From Clavibacter capsici (GTDB taxonomy: Bacteria > Actinomycetota > Actinomycetes > Actinomycetales > Microbacteriaceae), in contig NZ_CP012573.1 in assembly GCF_001280205.1 (NCBI RefSeq), positions 1,054,001 through 1,118,000 of the forward strand: DNA of 64,000 nt, in the 5' to 3' direction. The notes under the pieces are model-generated. The model did not search any database. It had not been told where the DNA came from and was given only the letters and a program-made list of their open reading frames with translations. Shown one piece after another: positions 29,709 to 38,308 of the stretch. Both the position numbers and the translations under genes were made by a program. Within the stretch, counting starts at the first letter, position 1; each line of letters begins with the position of its first letter.

Positions 29709-29930
29709 ATGCAGCAGGACCAGCACGAGGACCAGGGGACCGACGAGGCCCGCGACGCCGACTTCGAGGAGAAGCGGCACGAGCAGCTGACGACGGCGCC
29801 CAAGGCGGTGGAGTCGGACGCGGCGCCGCGCGTGGACGTGACGGAGCAGGACGGCGGCGTGACGCGCATCGACGTCGCGGAGACCGCATCGGTGCGGCCG
29901 GGCAGGACGACGCCCGCGCGCGAGTCGTGA
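29709..29930 (+). CDS. Small acidic hypothetical protein
   Basis: This 73-residue protein is rich in Asp, Glu and Gln, with no hydrophobic core, and is probably disordered. TACGGT at about 29679-29684 is a promoter candidate. Its stop overlaps the GTG of the following epimerase-like gene (GTGA), which is the main support that it is translated. Function unknown. Confidence 0.6.
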   Translation: MQQDQHEDQGTDEARDADFEEKRHEQLTTAPKAVESDAAPRVDVTEQDGGVTRIDVAETASVRPGRTTPARES

Positions 29931-30931
29931 GCGGCACGGCCCCCGGCGTCGGGGCCGGGCCGCGCGACGTGCTCGTCCTCGGCGGCACCGCGTGGATCGG
30001 CCGGCTCGTCGCCGAGCGGCTGGTGGCGCGCGGTGACCGGGTGACGTGCCTGGCACGCGGCACCGGCGGATCCGCCCCCGCGGGCACCCGCTTGGTCGCG
30101 GCGGACCGCGACCGGCCGGACGCCTACGCCGAGGTGGCGGGCGCCGACCGGGACGAGGTCGTCGACCTCACCTCCTCCGCGGAGCACGCGCGCACGGCGG
30201 TCGCGGCGCTCGCGGACCGGGCGCGGCACTGGACGCTCGTCAGCACCGTGTCCGTGTACGCGTCCTTCGCGCGTGCGGGCGACGACGAGACCGCGGCGGT
30301 CGTGGATCCGGTCGACCTCGGGGAGTACGGGCAGGCCAAGGTCGCGGCCGAGCGTGCCGTGACCGCGGCGCTCGCCGGGCGGCGCATGATCGTGCGCCCC
30401 GGCCTCATGGCGGGGCCCGGCGACGACAGCGACCGGTTCGGCTACTGGCCGGCGCGGTTCGCCCTCGCGGGCGGCGGACCCGTGCTCGTGCCGGACGCGA
30501 CCGGACGCCGTTCCCAGGTGATCGACGCCCGCGACCTCGCCGACCTCGTCGTGGAGGTCGGCGTCCGCGGGCTCGACGGCGTGGTCGACGCGGTGGGGGA
30601 GAGCCTTCCGCTCGCGGACGCGCTCGACCTCGCGGCGGAGGCGGCGGGATCCACCGGCGAGCGCGTGGTCGCGACCGACGCGCAGCTCGCGGACGCGGAC
30701 GTGCGGCACTGGACCGGCCCGCGCTCGCTGCCGCTGTGGCTGCCGACGGAGGCGGCCGGGATGCTGGCCCGCAGCGACGCGGGCCTCCGCGCGCTCGGCG
30801 TCCGGCGTCGCCCGCTCGCCGAGACGATGCGCGACGTGCTCGCCGACGAGCGGGAGCGCGGGCTCGACCGGCCGCGTGCGTCCGGCCTCACGCGCGCCGA
30901 GGAGCTCGCGGTCGTCGCGTCCCTGCGCTGA
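29927..30931 (+). CDS. NAD-dependent epimerase/dehydratase-family protein
   Basis: This 334-residue extended-SDR-like protein has the Rossmann motif VLVLGGTAWIGRLVAERL near residue 14 and an STVSVYASF segment in the active-site strand; the classical YxxxK may be EYGQAKVAAE (Tyr and Lys four apart). It resembles reductases annotated as epimerases or mRNA-binding-type SDRs in actinobacteria; substrate unknown. The GTG start overlaps the small acidic gene. Confidence 0.82.
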   Translation: MSGTAPGVGAGPRDVLVLGGTAWIGRLVAERLVARGDRVTCLARGTGGSAPAGTRLVAADRDRPDAYAEVAGADRDEVVDLTSSAEHARTAVAALADRARHWTLVSTVSVYASFARAGDDETAAVVDPVDLGEYGQAKVAAERAVTAALAGRRMIVRPGLMAGPGDDSDRFGYWPARFALAGGGPVLVPDATGRRSQVIDARDLADLVVEVGVRGLDGVVDAVGESLPLADALDLAAEAAGSTGERVVATDAQLADADVRHWTGPRSLPLWLPTEAAGMLARSDAGLRALGVRRRPLAETMRDVLADERERGLDRPRASGLTRAEELAVVASLR

Positions 30932-30948
30932 CGCCCGCCCCACGCACG

Positions 30949-30987
30949 AGCGCCGCGCACCCGTCCGGAGACGGGATGCGCGGCGCT
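30949..30987. terminator. Bidirectional hairpin
   Basis: An 11-bp outer stem (AGCGCCGCGCA) plus a 6-bp inner stem (CCCGTC), with one bulged A, lie between the convergent epimerase-like and hxlA genes. Confidence 0.75.
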
Positions 30988-31004
30988 GGTGTGAGGGGGG
31001 TGGA

Positions 31005-31628
31005 TCAGCGGATGCCGGCCCGCAGCTCGGCGGCGGCCGCGGCCGGGTCGTCGGCCGAGTAGATCGCGCCGCCCGCGACGGCGACCACGGCGCCCGCATC
31101 CTGCACGTCGCCGATGGTGCCGGGCTTCACGCCGCCCGCGACGGAGAACGCGACGCCGGACGCCTTGCCGGCCTCGAGCAGGTCGCCGAACGTGTAGCCG
31201 TCCTCCGCCTGCTCGTCGAGGCCCGCGTGCATCTCCACGAACTCGGCACCGAGCTCGGTGACCTCCTTCGCGCGCTTCGCCTTGTCGGGGACGCCGATCA
31301 GGTCGACGACGACGCCCTTGCCGTGCTTCTTCGCGGCCTTGACGGCGCCCGCGATGGTGCTGTCACCCGCGACGCCGAGGACGGTGACGAGGTCGGCGCC
31401 CGCGGAGAACGCGATGTCGGCCTCGAGCTCGCCGGCGTCCATCGTCTTGAGGTCGGCGAAGACGATCTTGTCGGGGTGCGCCTCCTTGATCGCGGTGATC
31501 GCGGAGAGGCCCTCGGCCTTGATGAGCGGGGTGCCCAGCTCGATGATGTCGACGTGCGGCGCGGCCTTGCCGGCCAGCTCGAGCGCGTCCTTCGTCGTGA
31601 GCACGTCCATGGCTACCTGGAGCTTCAT
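31005..31628 (-). CDS. hxlA: 3-hexulose-6-phosphate synthase
   Basis: HxlA joins formaldehyde to ribulose 5-phosphate, the first step of the ribulose monophosphate pathway for formaldehyde fixation or detoxification. The 207-residue TIM-barrel protein of the OMP-decarboxylase superfamily has the ADLKTMDAG active-site motif (DxKxxD) and the phosphate-binding SVAGGVKPGT. AGGAAGAGGA supports the ATG. It lies 55 bp downstream of hxlB in one operon. Confidence 0.95.
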   Translation of the reverse strand: MKLQVAMDVLTTKDALELAGKAAPHVDIIELGTPLIKAEGLSAITAIKEAHPDKIVFADLKTMDAGELEADIAFSAGADLVTVLGVAGDSTIAGAVKAAKKHGKGVVVDLIGVPDKAKRAKEVTELGAEFVEMHAGLDEQAEDGYTFGDLLEAGKASGVAFSVAGGVKPGTIGDVQDAGAVVAVAGGAIYSADDPAAAAAELRAGIR

Positions 31629-31683
31629 GCGGTTCCTCTTCCTGTCGTGATGCGTGGGGTGATGGGGATCGAGCGACCGACGG

Positions 31684-32301
31684 TCACTCGAGGTTCGCGT
31701 GGCGCGGCCACAGCTCGTCGGCCGAGAGGCCGGACGCCTGCCACAGCGCGTGGAACACGGCGTCGCCGACGAGCGCGACGGAGAGCTCGAAGAGCCCGCC
31801 CGCGTACTGCTCGGAGACCGTGCCCCCGTGGTCCTGCTTGGCGGCCGCGGGGATCAGCACGGTGACGTCCGCGAGGTCGGCGAGCGGCGAGCCGTCCGCC
31901 GTGGTGAGCGCGACGATCCGGGCGCCGACGTCGTGCGCGGTCCGCGCGGCGCTGACGATGCCGGCGGTGGTGCCGGATCCGCTCGCGACCAGGAGGACGT
32001 CGCCCTCCTCGATCGCGGGCGACGTGGCCTCGCCGACGACGTGCGCGTCGAGCCCCAGGTGCATGAACCGCATCGCGGTCATGCGGAGCGCGAGGCCGGA
32101 GCGGCCGGCGCCGAGCGCGAACACGCGACGGCCGTCGCCGATCACGCGGGCGGCCTCGTCGAGGCGCGCGGCGAGGTCCGGCTCGGCGAGCGCGCGGGCG
32201 ACCCGGGCGTTCTCGTCGGAGATGAGCGTGATCGCGGCGGCGACGTCGACGGGGGCGTCGCCGGTCGGGCGGGGGTGCGTCGTGTTCGTCATCCCGTCCA
32301 T
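31684..32301 (-). CDS. hxlB: 6-phospho-3-hexuloisomerase
   Basis: HxlB isomerises hexulose 6-phosphate to fructose 6-phosphate, completing formaldehyde fixation. The 205-residue SIS-domain protein has GAGRSGLALRMTAMRFMHLG and LLVASGSGTTAGIV, both typical. AGGA upstream favours the ATG at 32301; an ATG at 32292 is possible. It precedes hxlA and is divergent from a LuxR-type regulator, with a pair of direct repeats between them. Confidence 0.93.
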   Translation of the reverse strand: MDGMTNTTHPRPTGDAPVDVAAAITLISDENARVARALAEPDLAARLDEAARVIGDGRRVFALGAGRSGLALRMTAMRFMHLGLDAHVVGEATSPAIEEGDVLLVASGSGTTAGIVSAARTAHDVGARIVALTTADGSPLADLADVTVLIPAAAKQDHGGTVSEQYAGGLFELSVALVGDAVFHALWQASGLSADELWPRHANLE

Positions 32302-32327
32302 CGTGGTCCTGCCCGCCTCCCCGCGTC

Positions 32328-32361
32328 GCCCACCCGACGGGTGGATCCGCCTACCCGTCGG
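32328..32361. promoter_or_regulatory. Paired 13-bp direct repeats between hxlB and the LuxR-type gene
   Basis: Two 13-mers, GCCCACCCGACGG (32328-32340) and GCCTACCCGTCGG (32349-32361), match at 11 of 13 positions and start exactly 21 bp apart, two helical turns. The first overlaps a perfect 7-1-7 palindrome (32330-32344, arm CCACCCG). This is a good operator candidate for the adjacent regulator. Confidence 0.55.
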
Positions 32362-32413
32362 AGCAGGTGCCGCGGCGCGTGACCGGTCGTCCGGGTGGGC
32401 GTACGGTGGCGGG

Positions 32414-33709
32414 ATGCCGTCCCGGACCCACCCCGCCGATCCCGCCGCCCCGCCCGCCACCGACGCCGTCGCCCTGCTCGACGGCCTGTACGACGCGCTC
32501 GCCGCCCCGCTGCAGGAGGTGGCCGGCGCCCTGTCGGCGCTGCTGCAGCCCGTGGTCGCGCACCGCGCCCTCGTGGTCTTCACGGAGGACTGCACGGGCC
32601 GCCCGCGCAAGAAGGCGGGCGAGGCGGAGGTGGTGGAGAACGTGACCATCGCCGAGCTCGACCGGATCCTCGCGAGCCTCGGCGACGACGACCACGGCTC
32701 CGCGTGGGCCGTCGAGCACCCCGTCGGAGGCCGTCCGCGCACGGTGGCCGCCTGGCGCGCGGACACGGGCGCGCTCCTCGTCCTCGTGGATCCCGTCGCC
32801 GCGCGCGACGACGTGCCCGCCGCCCGGGAGCTGGTGCGCGCCATGTGGCGGAGCGTCGCCCACGGGATCCGGCAGCAGGTCGCGGCCGCGCCGCCCGCCT
32901 ACCTCGCCGAGGCCCGGGCGGTCTCGTCGGAGCGGGCCCGGGTGGTCGCGGAGCTCGGCGACGCGCACGCCACCACGCTCGAGTCGCTCCTCGCGGTGCT
33001 GCGCTCCTCCCGCACGGGCGACGCGGCCGCCCGCCAGACCGCCGCCGACCTGGCCACGAACGCGATGGTGGAGCTGCGCGCCGCCAGCGACCGCGACCGC
33101 TCGCTCGGCGAGGAGCCCGTGGCGCGCGCCTTCGCCCGCCTCCGCGACGACCTCCGCCCGCTCGTCCGGTTCCGCGACCTCGACGTGCAGTTCGTCGAGC
33201 CGCCCGTGGACGGCCGCGCGCTCCCCGGCGAGGTCGCGCACGCGGGCCGGGCCATCGTGCGCGGCGCCGTGCTCGCGCTCGTGGAGGAGCCGGACGTCAC
33301 GCGCGTGCGGATCCAGTGGGACTGCGACGGCAGCAACCTGCTCGTCGGGATCCGCGACGACGGCGCCGGCGCCACCACCGCCGACCTCGACGCGCTCCGC
33401 CGCCTCACCGACCGGGTCGCCGCGCTCGACGGCACGCTCGATGTCACGGCGACGCCCGGCTGGGGATCCGAGATCGCCGTGCGCCTGCCGCTCGACGCGC
33501 CCGCAGCCGGCCTCGACGCGGCGGGGGAGGCGGGCCTCAGCGCCCGCGAGCGGGAGGTGCTCGCGCTCGTGGCCGGCGGATCCCGCAACCGCGCCATCGC
33601 GACCTCCCTCGGGATCAGCGAGAACACGGTGAAGTTCCACGTCGCGAACCTGCTGCGGAAGATGGGCGCGTCGACCCGCGCGGAGCTCGCGGGACTCGTG
33701 CGGGGGTGA
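32414..33709 (+). CDS. LuxR-type regulator fused to a degenerate histidine-kinase core
   Basis: This is a 431-residue protein in three parts. Residues 1-165 resemble a sensory domain of no clear family. Residues 173-360 align with the HisKA_3/HATPase core: ERARVVAELGDAHATTL is where ERARIARELHD normally lies, and GIRDDGAGA with a final GWGSEIAVRLPL match the ATP-lid glycines. Residues 375-431 are a LuxR/NarL HTH (LSAREREVLALVAGGS to NTVKFHVANLLRKM). The phospho-acceptor His is Gly and the N-box Asn is absent, so it probably cannot act as a kinase. TACGGT lies 6 nt before the ATG. It is divergent from hxlBA and likely controls them. Confidence 0.85.
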   Translation: MPSRTHPADPAAPPATDAVALLDGLYDALAAPLQEVAGALSALLQPVVAHRALVVFTEDCTGRPRKKAGEAEVVENVTIAELDRILASLGDDDHGSAWAVEHPVGGRPRTVAAWRADTGALLVLVDPVAARDDVPAARELVRAMWRSVAHGIRQQVAAAPPAYLAEARAVSSERARVVAELGDAHATTLESLLAVLRSSRTGDAAARQTAADLATNAMVELRAASDRDRSLGEEPVARAFARLRDDLRPLVRFRDLDVQFVEPPVDGRALPGEVAHAGRAIVRGAVLALVEEPDVTRVRIQWDCDGSNLLVGIRDDGAGATTADLDALRRLTDRVAALDGTLDVTATPGWGSEIAVRLPLDAPAAGLDAAGEAGLSAREREVLALVAGGSRNRAIATSLGISENTVKFHVANLLRKMGASTRAELAGLVRG

Positions 33710-33742
33710 GGCGCGCGGGGGGCGCTCGGAGCGGATCCGGGC

Positions 33743-33760
33743 GTTAACCCCATGGAAACC
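33743..33760 (+). promoter_or_regulatory. PHO-box-like direct repeat upstream of the 5'-nucleotidase
   Basis: GTTAACC (33743-33749) and GGAAACC (33754-33760) are two 7-mers with an 11-bp period. They lie where the -35 would be for the -10 candidate TAAGGT (33770-33775). Actinobacterial PhoP/RegX3 sites have this 7+4+7 layout, and the downstream gene is a phosphate scavenger. I have not scored it against a matrix. Confidence 0.5.
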
Positions 33761-33813
33761 TCAGATCCGTAAGGTATTGGACATCCCGCCCGCCCGAACG
33801 AGGACGTCCCCGC

Positions 33814-35973
33814 ATGCGCTCTGCCCCCACCCGTCACCCGTCCGGAGCCGCGCGCTCCGGCGCCGTCCGCACGGGCGCCCTCGCCCTCGCGGCCGGGCTC
33901 TCCGCCACGGCGCTGCTCGGCCTCGGCGCCGCGCCCGCCTCGGCCGCCGAGGGGGACGTCGCCATCGACGTCTACTCGATCAACGACTTCCACGGCCGGC
34001 TCGAGACCACGTCGTCCACCGCGGGCGCCGCCGTCATCTCCGGCGCGTTCCAGCAGGCGAAGGCCCGGAACCCGAACAGCACGCTGATCTCCGCGGGCGA
34101 CAACATCGGGGCCTCGACGTTCACGTCCCTGTCCCAGCAGGACGAGCCGACGCTCGACGCGCTCAACGCGATGGGCGTCTCCGTCTCCACCCTCGGGAAC
34201 CACGAGTTCGACCAGGGCCGCGACGACGTCGACGGCCGCGTGACGGACCGCTCGGACTTCCCCTACATCTCGGCGAACCTCTACGAGAAGGGCACGACGG
34301 AGCACGCGTACGCCGCGTACGACGTGCAGGACATCGGCGGCGTGCGCGTCGCGTTCGTCGGCGCGACCACCGAGGCGCTGCCCGAGCTGGTGAGCCCCGC
34401 CGGGATCGCGACGCTCGACGTCGGCAGCGTCGTCGACGCCTCCACCGCGACCGCCCGCGCGCTCCGCGACGGCGACGATGCGAACGGCGAGGCCGACGTG
34501 GTCGTCCTCGTCGTGCACGAGGGCGCGTCCACGTCCGACGAGTCCTCGCTCACCGACGACTCGGTCTTCGGCCGGATCGTCACGGGCGTGCAGCAGGACG
34601 TCGACGCCGTGATCTCGGGCCACACCCACCTCGGCTACGACTACGAGCTGCCCGTCGCGGGTCGTGCCCTGCCGCTGCCCGTGCTGCAGACCGGCAGCTA
34701 CGGCACGAACCTCGGGCACCTGTCGCTGACGGTCGATCCCGCCAGCAAGGCGCTCACCTCCATCTCCTCCGAGCTCGTGCCGCTGCTCACCGCCGAGGGC
34801 GAGCCGGCGTTCCCGGCGGACCCCGCCGTGCAGCGCATCGTGGACGCCGCGGTCGCGAAGGCCGAGGTGATCGGCGGCCGCACGGTCGGCGAGATCACGG
34901 GCGACCTCACGCGCGCCCGCCAGTCGGACGGCTCCGAGAACCGCGGCGGCGAGTCCACGCTCGGCAACCTCGTCGCCGACGCGCAGCTCTGGGCCACGCA
35001 GGCCGACCTCGGCACCGAGATCGCCTTCATGAACCCGGGCGGCATCCGCCAGGACCTGGACGTCGCGTCCTCCGGCGCGGGCGACGCGGAGGGCGAGGTG
35101 ACCTACAAGGAGGCCGCCATCGTGCAGCCGTTCGCCAACACGCTCACGACCGCGAAGATCACCGGCGCGGGCGTCAAGGCCGTGCTCGAGCAGCAGTGGC
35201 AGCCCGAGGGCTCGTCGCGTCCGTTCCTGAAGCTCGGGCTCTCGCGCGACCTCACCTACACGTACGACCCGACGGCCGCGCGCGGCGAGCGGATCACGGG
35301 CGTGTTCTTCCGGGGCGAGCCGGTGGATCCCGCGCGCACCTTCACGATGGTCGCGAACAGCTTCCTCGCCGCTGGCGGCGACAACTTCACCGAGCTCGCG
35401 AACGCGACCGAGCAGAGCGACTCGGGCCGCGTCGACCTCACCGCGTTCGTCGACTACGTGTCCGAGTACACGCCCGTCGAGCCCGACTCGGCGACGCGCT
35501 CCATCGGCGTCGTCGACACGACGGGCGCGGCTCCCCGCGCCGGCCAGGAGCGCTCCTACGAGCTGTCGTCGCTCCTCGTCTCGAACGCGCCCGTGCAGGA
35601 CACCGAGGTCGTGACGCTCGTCGACGGCGAGGAGGTCGCGCGCACGCCGATCGACGCCGCGGTCGTCGACACGACCGACGAGCAGGGCCGCGCGAGCGTC
35701 CGGTTCACCGTCCCGGCCGACCTGGCCGCCGGATCGCACCAGCTCGCGTTCCTGCTGCCGAGCACGGGTGCGTCGGTGCTCTACGCGCTCGACACCGCGG
35801 CGGGATCCCTCGTGCCGTCGGGCACGGGCGTCGTGCCCGCGCCGAGCACCGAGCCGACCCTCGCGGCGACCGGATCCGAGGCGGCCCCCGTGCTCGGCAC
35901 CTCGCTCGCGGCGCTGGCCCTCGGCCTGGCGCTCGTCGCGTTCCGCCGCCGGGCGGCGGCCGCGCGCCGCTGA
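33814..35973 (+). CDS. Secreted, probably wall-anchored 5'-nucleotidase (UshA-like)
   Basis: This 719-residue protein has a Sec signal peptide ending in APASAAEG (cleavage about residue 44). A calcineurin-like metallophosphatase domain follows with DFHGR, GNHEFDQG and GHTH motifs, then the 5'-nucleotidase C-terminal domain with NPGGIRQDL. An Ig-like segment leads to a C-terminal sorting signal: LAATG, a hydrophobic helix, and RRRAAAARR. LAxTG signals are used by class E sortases. It releases phosphate from nucleotides or UDP-sugars outside the cell. GAGGA supports the ATG, and a PHO-box-like repeat lies upstream. Confidence 0.92.
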   Translation: MRSAPTRHPSGAARSGAVRTGALALAAGLSATALLGLGAAPASAAEGDVAIDVYSINDFHGRLETTSSTAGAAVISGAFQQAKARNPNSTLISAGDNIGASTFTSLSQQDEPTLDALNAMGVSVSTLGNHEFDQGRDDVDGRVTDRSDFPYISANLYEKGTTEHAYAAYDVQDIGGVRVAFVGATTEALPELVSPAGIATLDVGSVVDASTATARALRDGDDANGEADVVVLVVHEGASTSDESSLTDDSVFGRIVTGVQQDVDAVISGHTHLGYDYELPVAGRALPLPVLQTGSYGTNLGHLSLTVDPASKALTSISSELVPLLTAEGEPAFPADPAVQRIVDAAVAKAEVIGGRTVGEITGDLTRARQSDGSENRGGESTLGNLVADAQLWATQADLGTEIAFMNPGGIRQDLDVASSGAGDAEGEVTYKEAAIVQPFANTLTTAKITGAGVKAVLEQQWQPEGSSRPFLKLGLSRDLTYTYDPTAARGERITGVFFRGEPVDPARTFTMVANSFLAAGGDNFTELANATEQSDSGRVDLTAFVDYVSEYTPVEPDSATRSIGVVDTTGAAPRAGQERSYELSSLLVSNAPVQDTEVVTLVDGEEVARTPIDAAVVDTTDEQGRASVRFTVPADLAAGSHQLAFLLPSTGASVLYALDTAAGSLVPSGTGVVPAPSTEPTLAATGSEAAPVLGTSLAALALGLALVAFRRRAAAARR

Positions 35974-35989
35974 CGGTCGCGGATCCCCA

Positions 35990-36030
35990 GGACGGGGCGG
36001 GTGCCGGGGCGACCGGCGCCCGCCCCGTCC
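35990..36030. terminator. Hairpin after the nucleotidase gene
   Basis: An 18-bp stem (one T-G pair) with a 5-nt loop separates the nucleotidase from the amidase promoter. Confidence 0.75.
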
Positions 36031-36059
36031 GCGCGTCCGCCCAGGCCTACGCTGGGACG

Positions 36060-37487
36060 GTGTTCGAACTCCACCACCTCAGCGCCCAGGATCAGTGGGA
36101 TCAGCTCCAGCGCGGCGAGGTCACCCCGACCGAGCTGGTCACGCACTACCTCGAGCGCATCGAGCGGCTGGATCCGCAGCTGGGCGCCTTCACGACCGTC
36201 ACCGCCGACCTGGCCCTCGAGCGCGCCCGGCACGTCGAGCGCGAGGTGCCCCGGACCGCGCCGCTCTGGGGCCTGCCGTTCGGCGACAAGGACCTCTCCG
36301 AGCGCGCCGGCGTCCGCACCACGTTCGGCTCGCGCCTCTTCCGCGACCACGTCTCCGAGCGGACCGACCCGATCCCGCAGGCGCTCGACGACGCGGGCGG
36401 CATCAGCCTCGGCAAGACCAGCGCGCCCGAGTTCGGCCTGCCCTCGTACACCGAGAGCCTCGTCGCCCCGCCCGCGCGCACGCCCTGGGACACGACGCGC
36501 GGCGCCGGCGGATCCAGCGGGGGAGCGGCCGTCGCCGTCGCGGCGGGCCTCCTGCCCTTCGCGCCCGGATCCGACGGCGGCGGCTCGGTCCGCATCCCCG
36601 CGGCGGCCACGGGCCTCGTCGGCCTCAAGCCGTCGCGCGGCCTCGTGCCCGCGGGATCCGGCCAGGAGTCGCTCGCGGGCCTCGTCGTCCCCGGCCCGAT
36701 CGCCCGCAGCGTCGCGGACGCGGCCATGCTGCTCGACGCGATGATCGGCCGCGTCAACGGCCGCATCCCGCACCCCTTCACCCTGCGTGCGCCCGAGGAC
36801 CGCGACGGCGACCTGCTGGGCGCGGCCGTCCGCGGCGAGGGCCGCTTCCAGATCGGCGTGATGACCACCACGCCCTGGGACGACGCCTACGAGATCCGGC
36901 TCGACCCCTCCGCCTCGGACGCGCTGGCCGTCGCCGTGCGCGAGCTCGCCGCCGTCGGCCACGGCCTCGAGGACGTGGCGCTCCGGCCGGATCCGACCTA
37001 CGCGCCCGCGTTCCGCACCATCTGGCAGGCGGGCGCCGCGGGGATCCCCGCCGAGGGTGACCAGCTCGACCTCCTGGAGCCGCTCACGCGCTGGCTCGTC
37101 GAGCGGGGGCGCGAGCTGAGCGCACGCGACCTCGCCCGCGCGCTCGCGCAGCTGACGGCCTACGAGCGGAGCGTCATCGCGCAGTTCGCCCACGTGGACG
37201 CCGTGCTCACGCCGGCGCTCGCGCTCGAGCCGCGGCCGATCGGCTGGTACGACGCGGAGGACGGCGAGCAGAACTTCGCGCAGCAGGTGCAGTACACGCC
37301 GTACACGTCGTTCGCGAACGTCACCGGCCTGCCCGCCATCACGCTGCCGGTGCACCTCACCGACGACGGGCTGCCCATGGGCGTCCAGCTGATCGGCCGG
37401 CCGGGCGGGGAGGCGACCCTCCTCGCGATCGGGCGGCAGCTCGAACGGCGCCTGCACTGGCAGCGCCGGCACCCGCCGCAGTGGTGA
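36060..37487 (+). CDS. Amidase-signature-family amidase
   Basis: This 475-residue hydrolase has the Ser-cisSer-Lys triad region: Lys in PFGDKDLSE (about residue 78), cis-Ser in GAGGSSGGAAVAVAAG, and the nucleophile Ser in SDGGGSVRIPA. It hydrolyses an unknown carboxamide; GatA is less likely because no gatB or gatC lies beside it. The GTG start is exactly 6 nt after TACGCT with no Shine-Dalgarno, so it is probably leaderless. Confidence 0.92.
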   Translation: MFELHHLSAQDQWDQLQRGEVTPTELVTHYLERIERLDPQLGAFTTVTADLALERARHVEREVPRTAPLWGLPFGDKDLSERAGVRTTFGSRLFRDHVSERTDPIPQALDDAGGISLGKTSAPEFGLPSYTESLVAPPARTPWDTTRGAGGSSGGAAVAVAAGLLPFAPGSDGGGSVRIPAAATGLVGLKPSRGLVPAGSGQESLAGLVVPGPIARSVADAAMLLDAMIGRVNGRIPHPFTLRAPEDRDGDLLGAAVRGEGRFQIGVMTTTPWDDAYEIRLDPSASDALAVAVRELAAVGHGLEDVALRPDPTYAPAFRTIWQAGAAGIPAEGDQLDLLEPLTRWLVERGRELSARDLARALAQLTAYERSVIAQFAHVDAVLTPALALEPRPIGWYDAEDGEQNFAQQVQYTPYTSFANVTGLPAITLPVHLTDDGLPMGVQLIGRPGGEATLLAIGRQLERRLHWQRRHPPQW

Positions 37488-37517
37488 CGCCCGGCGGACC
37501 GCCCGCCACGACTCGCG

Positions 37518-38255
37518 TCAGACGAGCCCGCCGACGCCCTTGACGATCGCGGTCACCGCGCCCGCGAACGAGATCACCAGGACCGCGCTGCGCGCACCCC
37601 GGGTCGGGATCCTCGGCGCCAGCAGCGTCCCCGCGCCGACGCCCGCGACGAGCGTCACCACGATGCCGACCCAGGACGCCGCACCGAGGTCGGGCCACCG
37701 GTCGGGCGCGAGCACGAGCTTGGTGATCAGCGACACCGCGCCCGTGGTGAGGAAGAACGGCTGCAGCGTGGCGGCGAACGGGCGCTGCTCCCATCGGCTC
37801 ACGACCGCGTAGACGCTCACGCTCGGCCCGCCGATCCCCGCGGCCGCGTTCATCACGCCCGCCGAGAAGCCGAACCCCGCCATGACGCCCGGCCCGTCGA
37901 TCACCCGGGTCGTCCGCCGCAGCGCCAGCGAGGTCGTGAGCGCCGCGACCAGCAGCAGCCCGATCCCGATCTCGAGCGCCGGCTCCGGCAGCAGGTAGGC
38001 GAGGAGCGCCCCCGGCACGATGCCCACCACCGCGGGCCCCGCGAGCAGCAGGTAGCGCCGCCACTCCACGTCCCGCCGGACGGCCGAGAGCACGAGCGAC
38101 GCGGAGAGGACGCTGCAGAGGTTCACGATCATCACGCCGTCGAACGGCCCGAGGAGGATCACGAGGACGGGCGCCACCACGAGCGCGAACCCGAGGCCCG
38201 TGACGCGCTGCGCCACCGCCCCCACGAAGACGGCGACGAGGACGGGGGCGATCAC
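37518..38255 (-). CDS. TauE/SafE-family sulfite/anion exporter
   Basis: This 245-residue protein has about eight helices and the family repeats (FVGAVAQRVTGLGFALVVAPVL and FSAGVMNAAAGIGGPSV). Family members move sulfite, sulfoacetate or organic anions; the substrate is unknown. I chose the GTG at 38255 because GGAGG lies 8 nt upstream; an upstream start would add a charged, unlikely N-terminus. It is divergent from the siderophore-interacting protein gene and shares its iron-box region. Confidence 0.88.
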   Translation of the reverse strand: MIAPVLVAVFVGAVAQRVTGLGFALVVAPVLVILLGPFDGVMIVNLCSVLSASLVLSAVRRDVEWRRYLLLAGPAVVGIVPGALLAYLLPEPALEIGIGLLLVAALTTSLALRRTTRVIDGPGVMAGFGFSAGVMNAAAGIGGPSVSVYAVVSRWEQRPFAATLQPFFLTTGAVSLITKLVLAPDRWPDLGAASWVGIVVTLVAGVGAGTLLAPRIPTRGARSAVLVISFAGAVTAIVKGVGGLV

Positions 38256-38308
38256 CCTGACATCCTCCCGTGGATCGGCGTCCCGATCCGCCGCCCGACC
38301 TCGACCGC

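Noticed and set aside
32899-35739. A 946-codon open frame on the minus strand across the LuxR and nucleotidase genes
   Set aside because: It runs antisense to two well-supported genes, is rich in Arg, Gly, His and Asp with no recognisable domain, and is the usual high-GC shadow frame.
36060-37487. Calling the amidase gatA
   Set aside because: The amidase-signature triad is present, but gatB and gatC are not adjacent and the gene stands alone with its own promoter.
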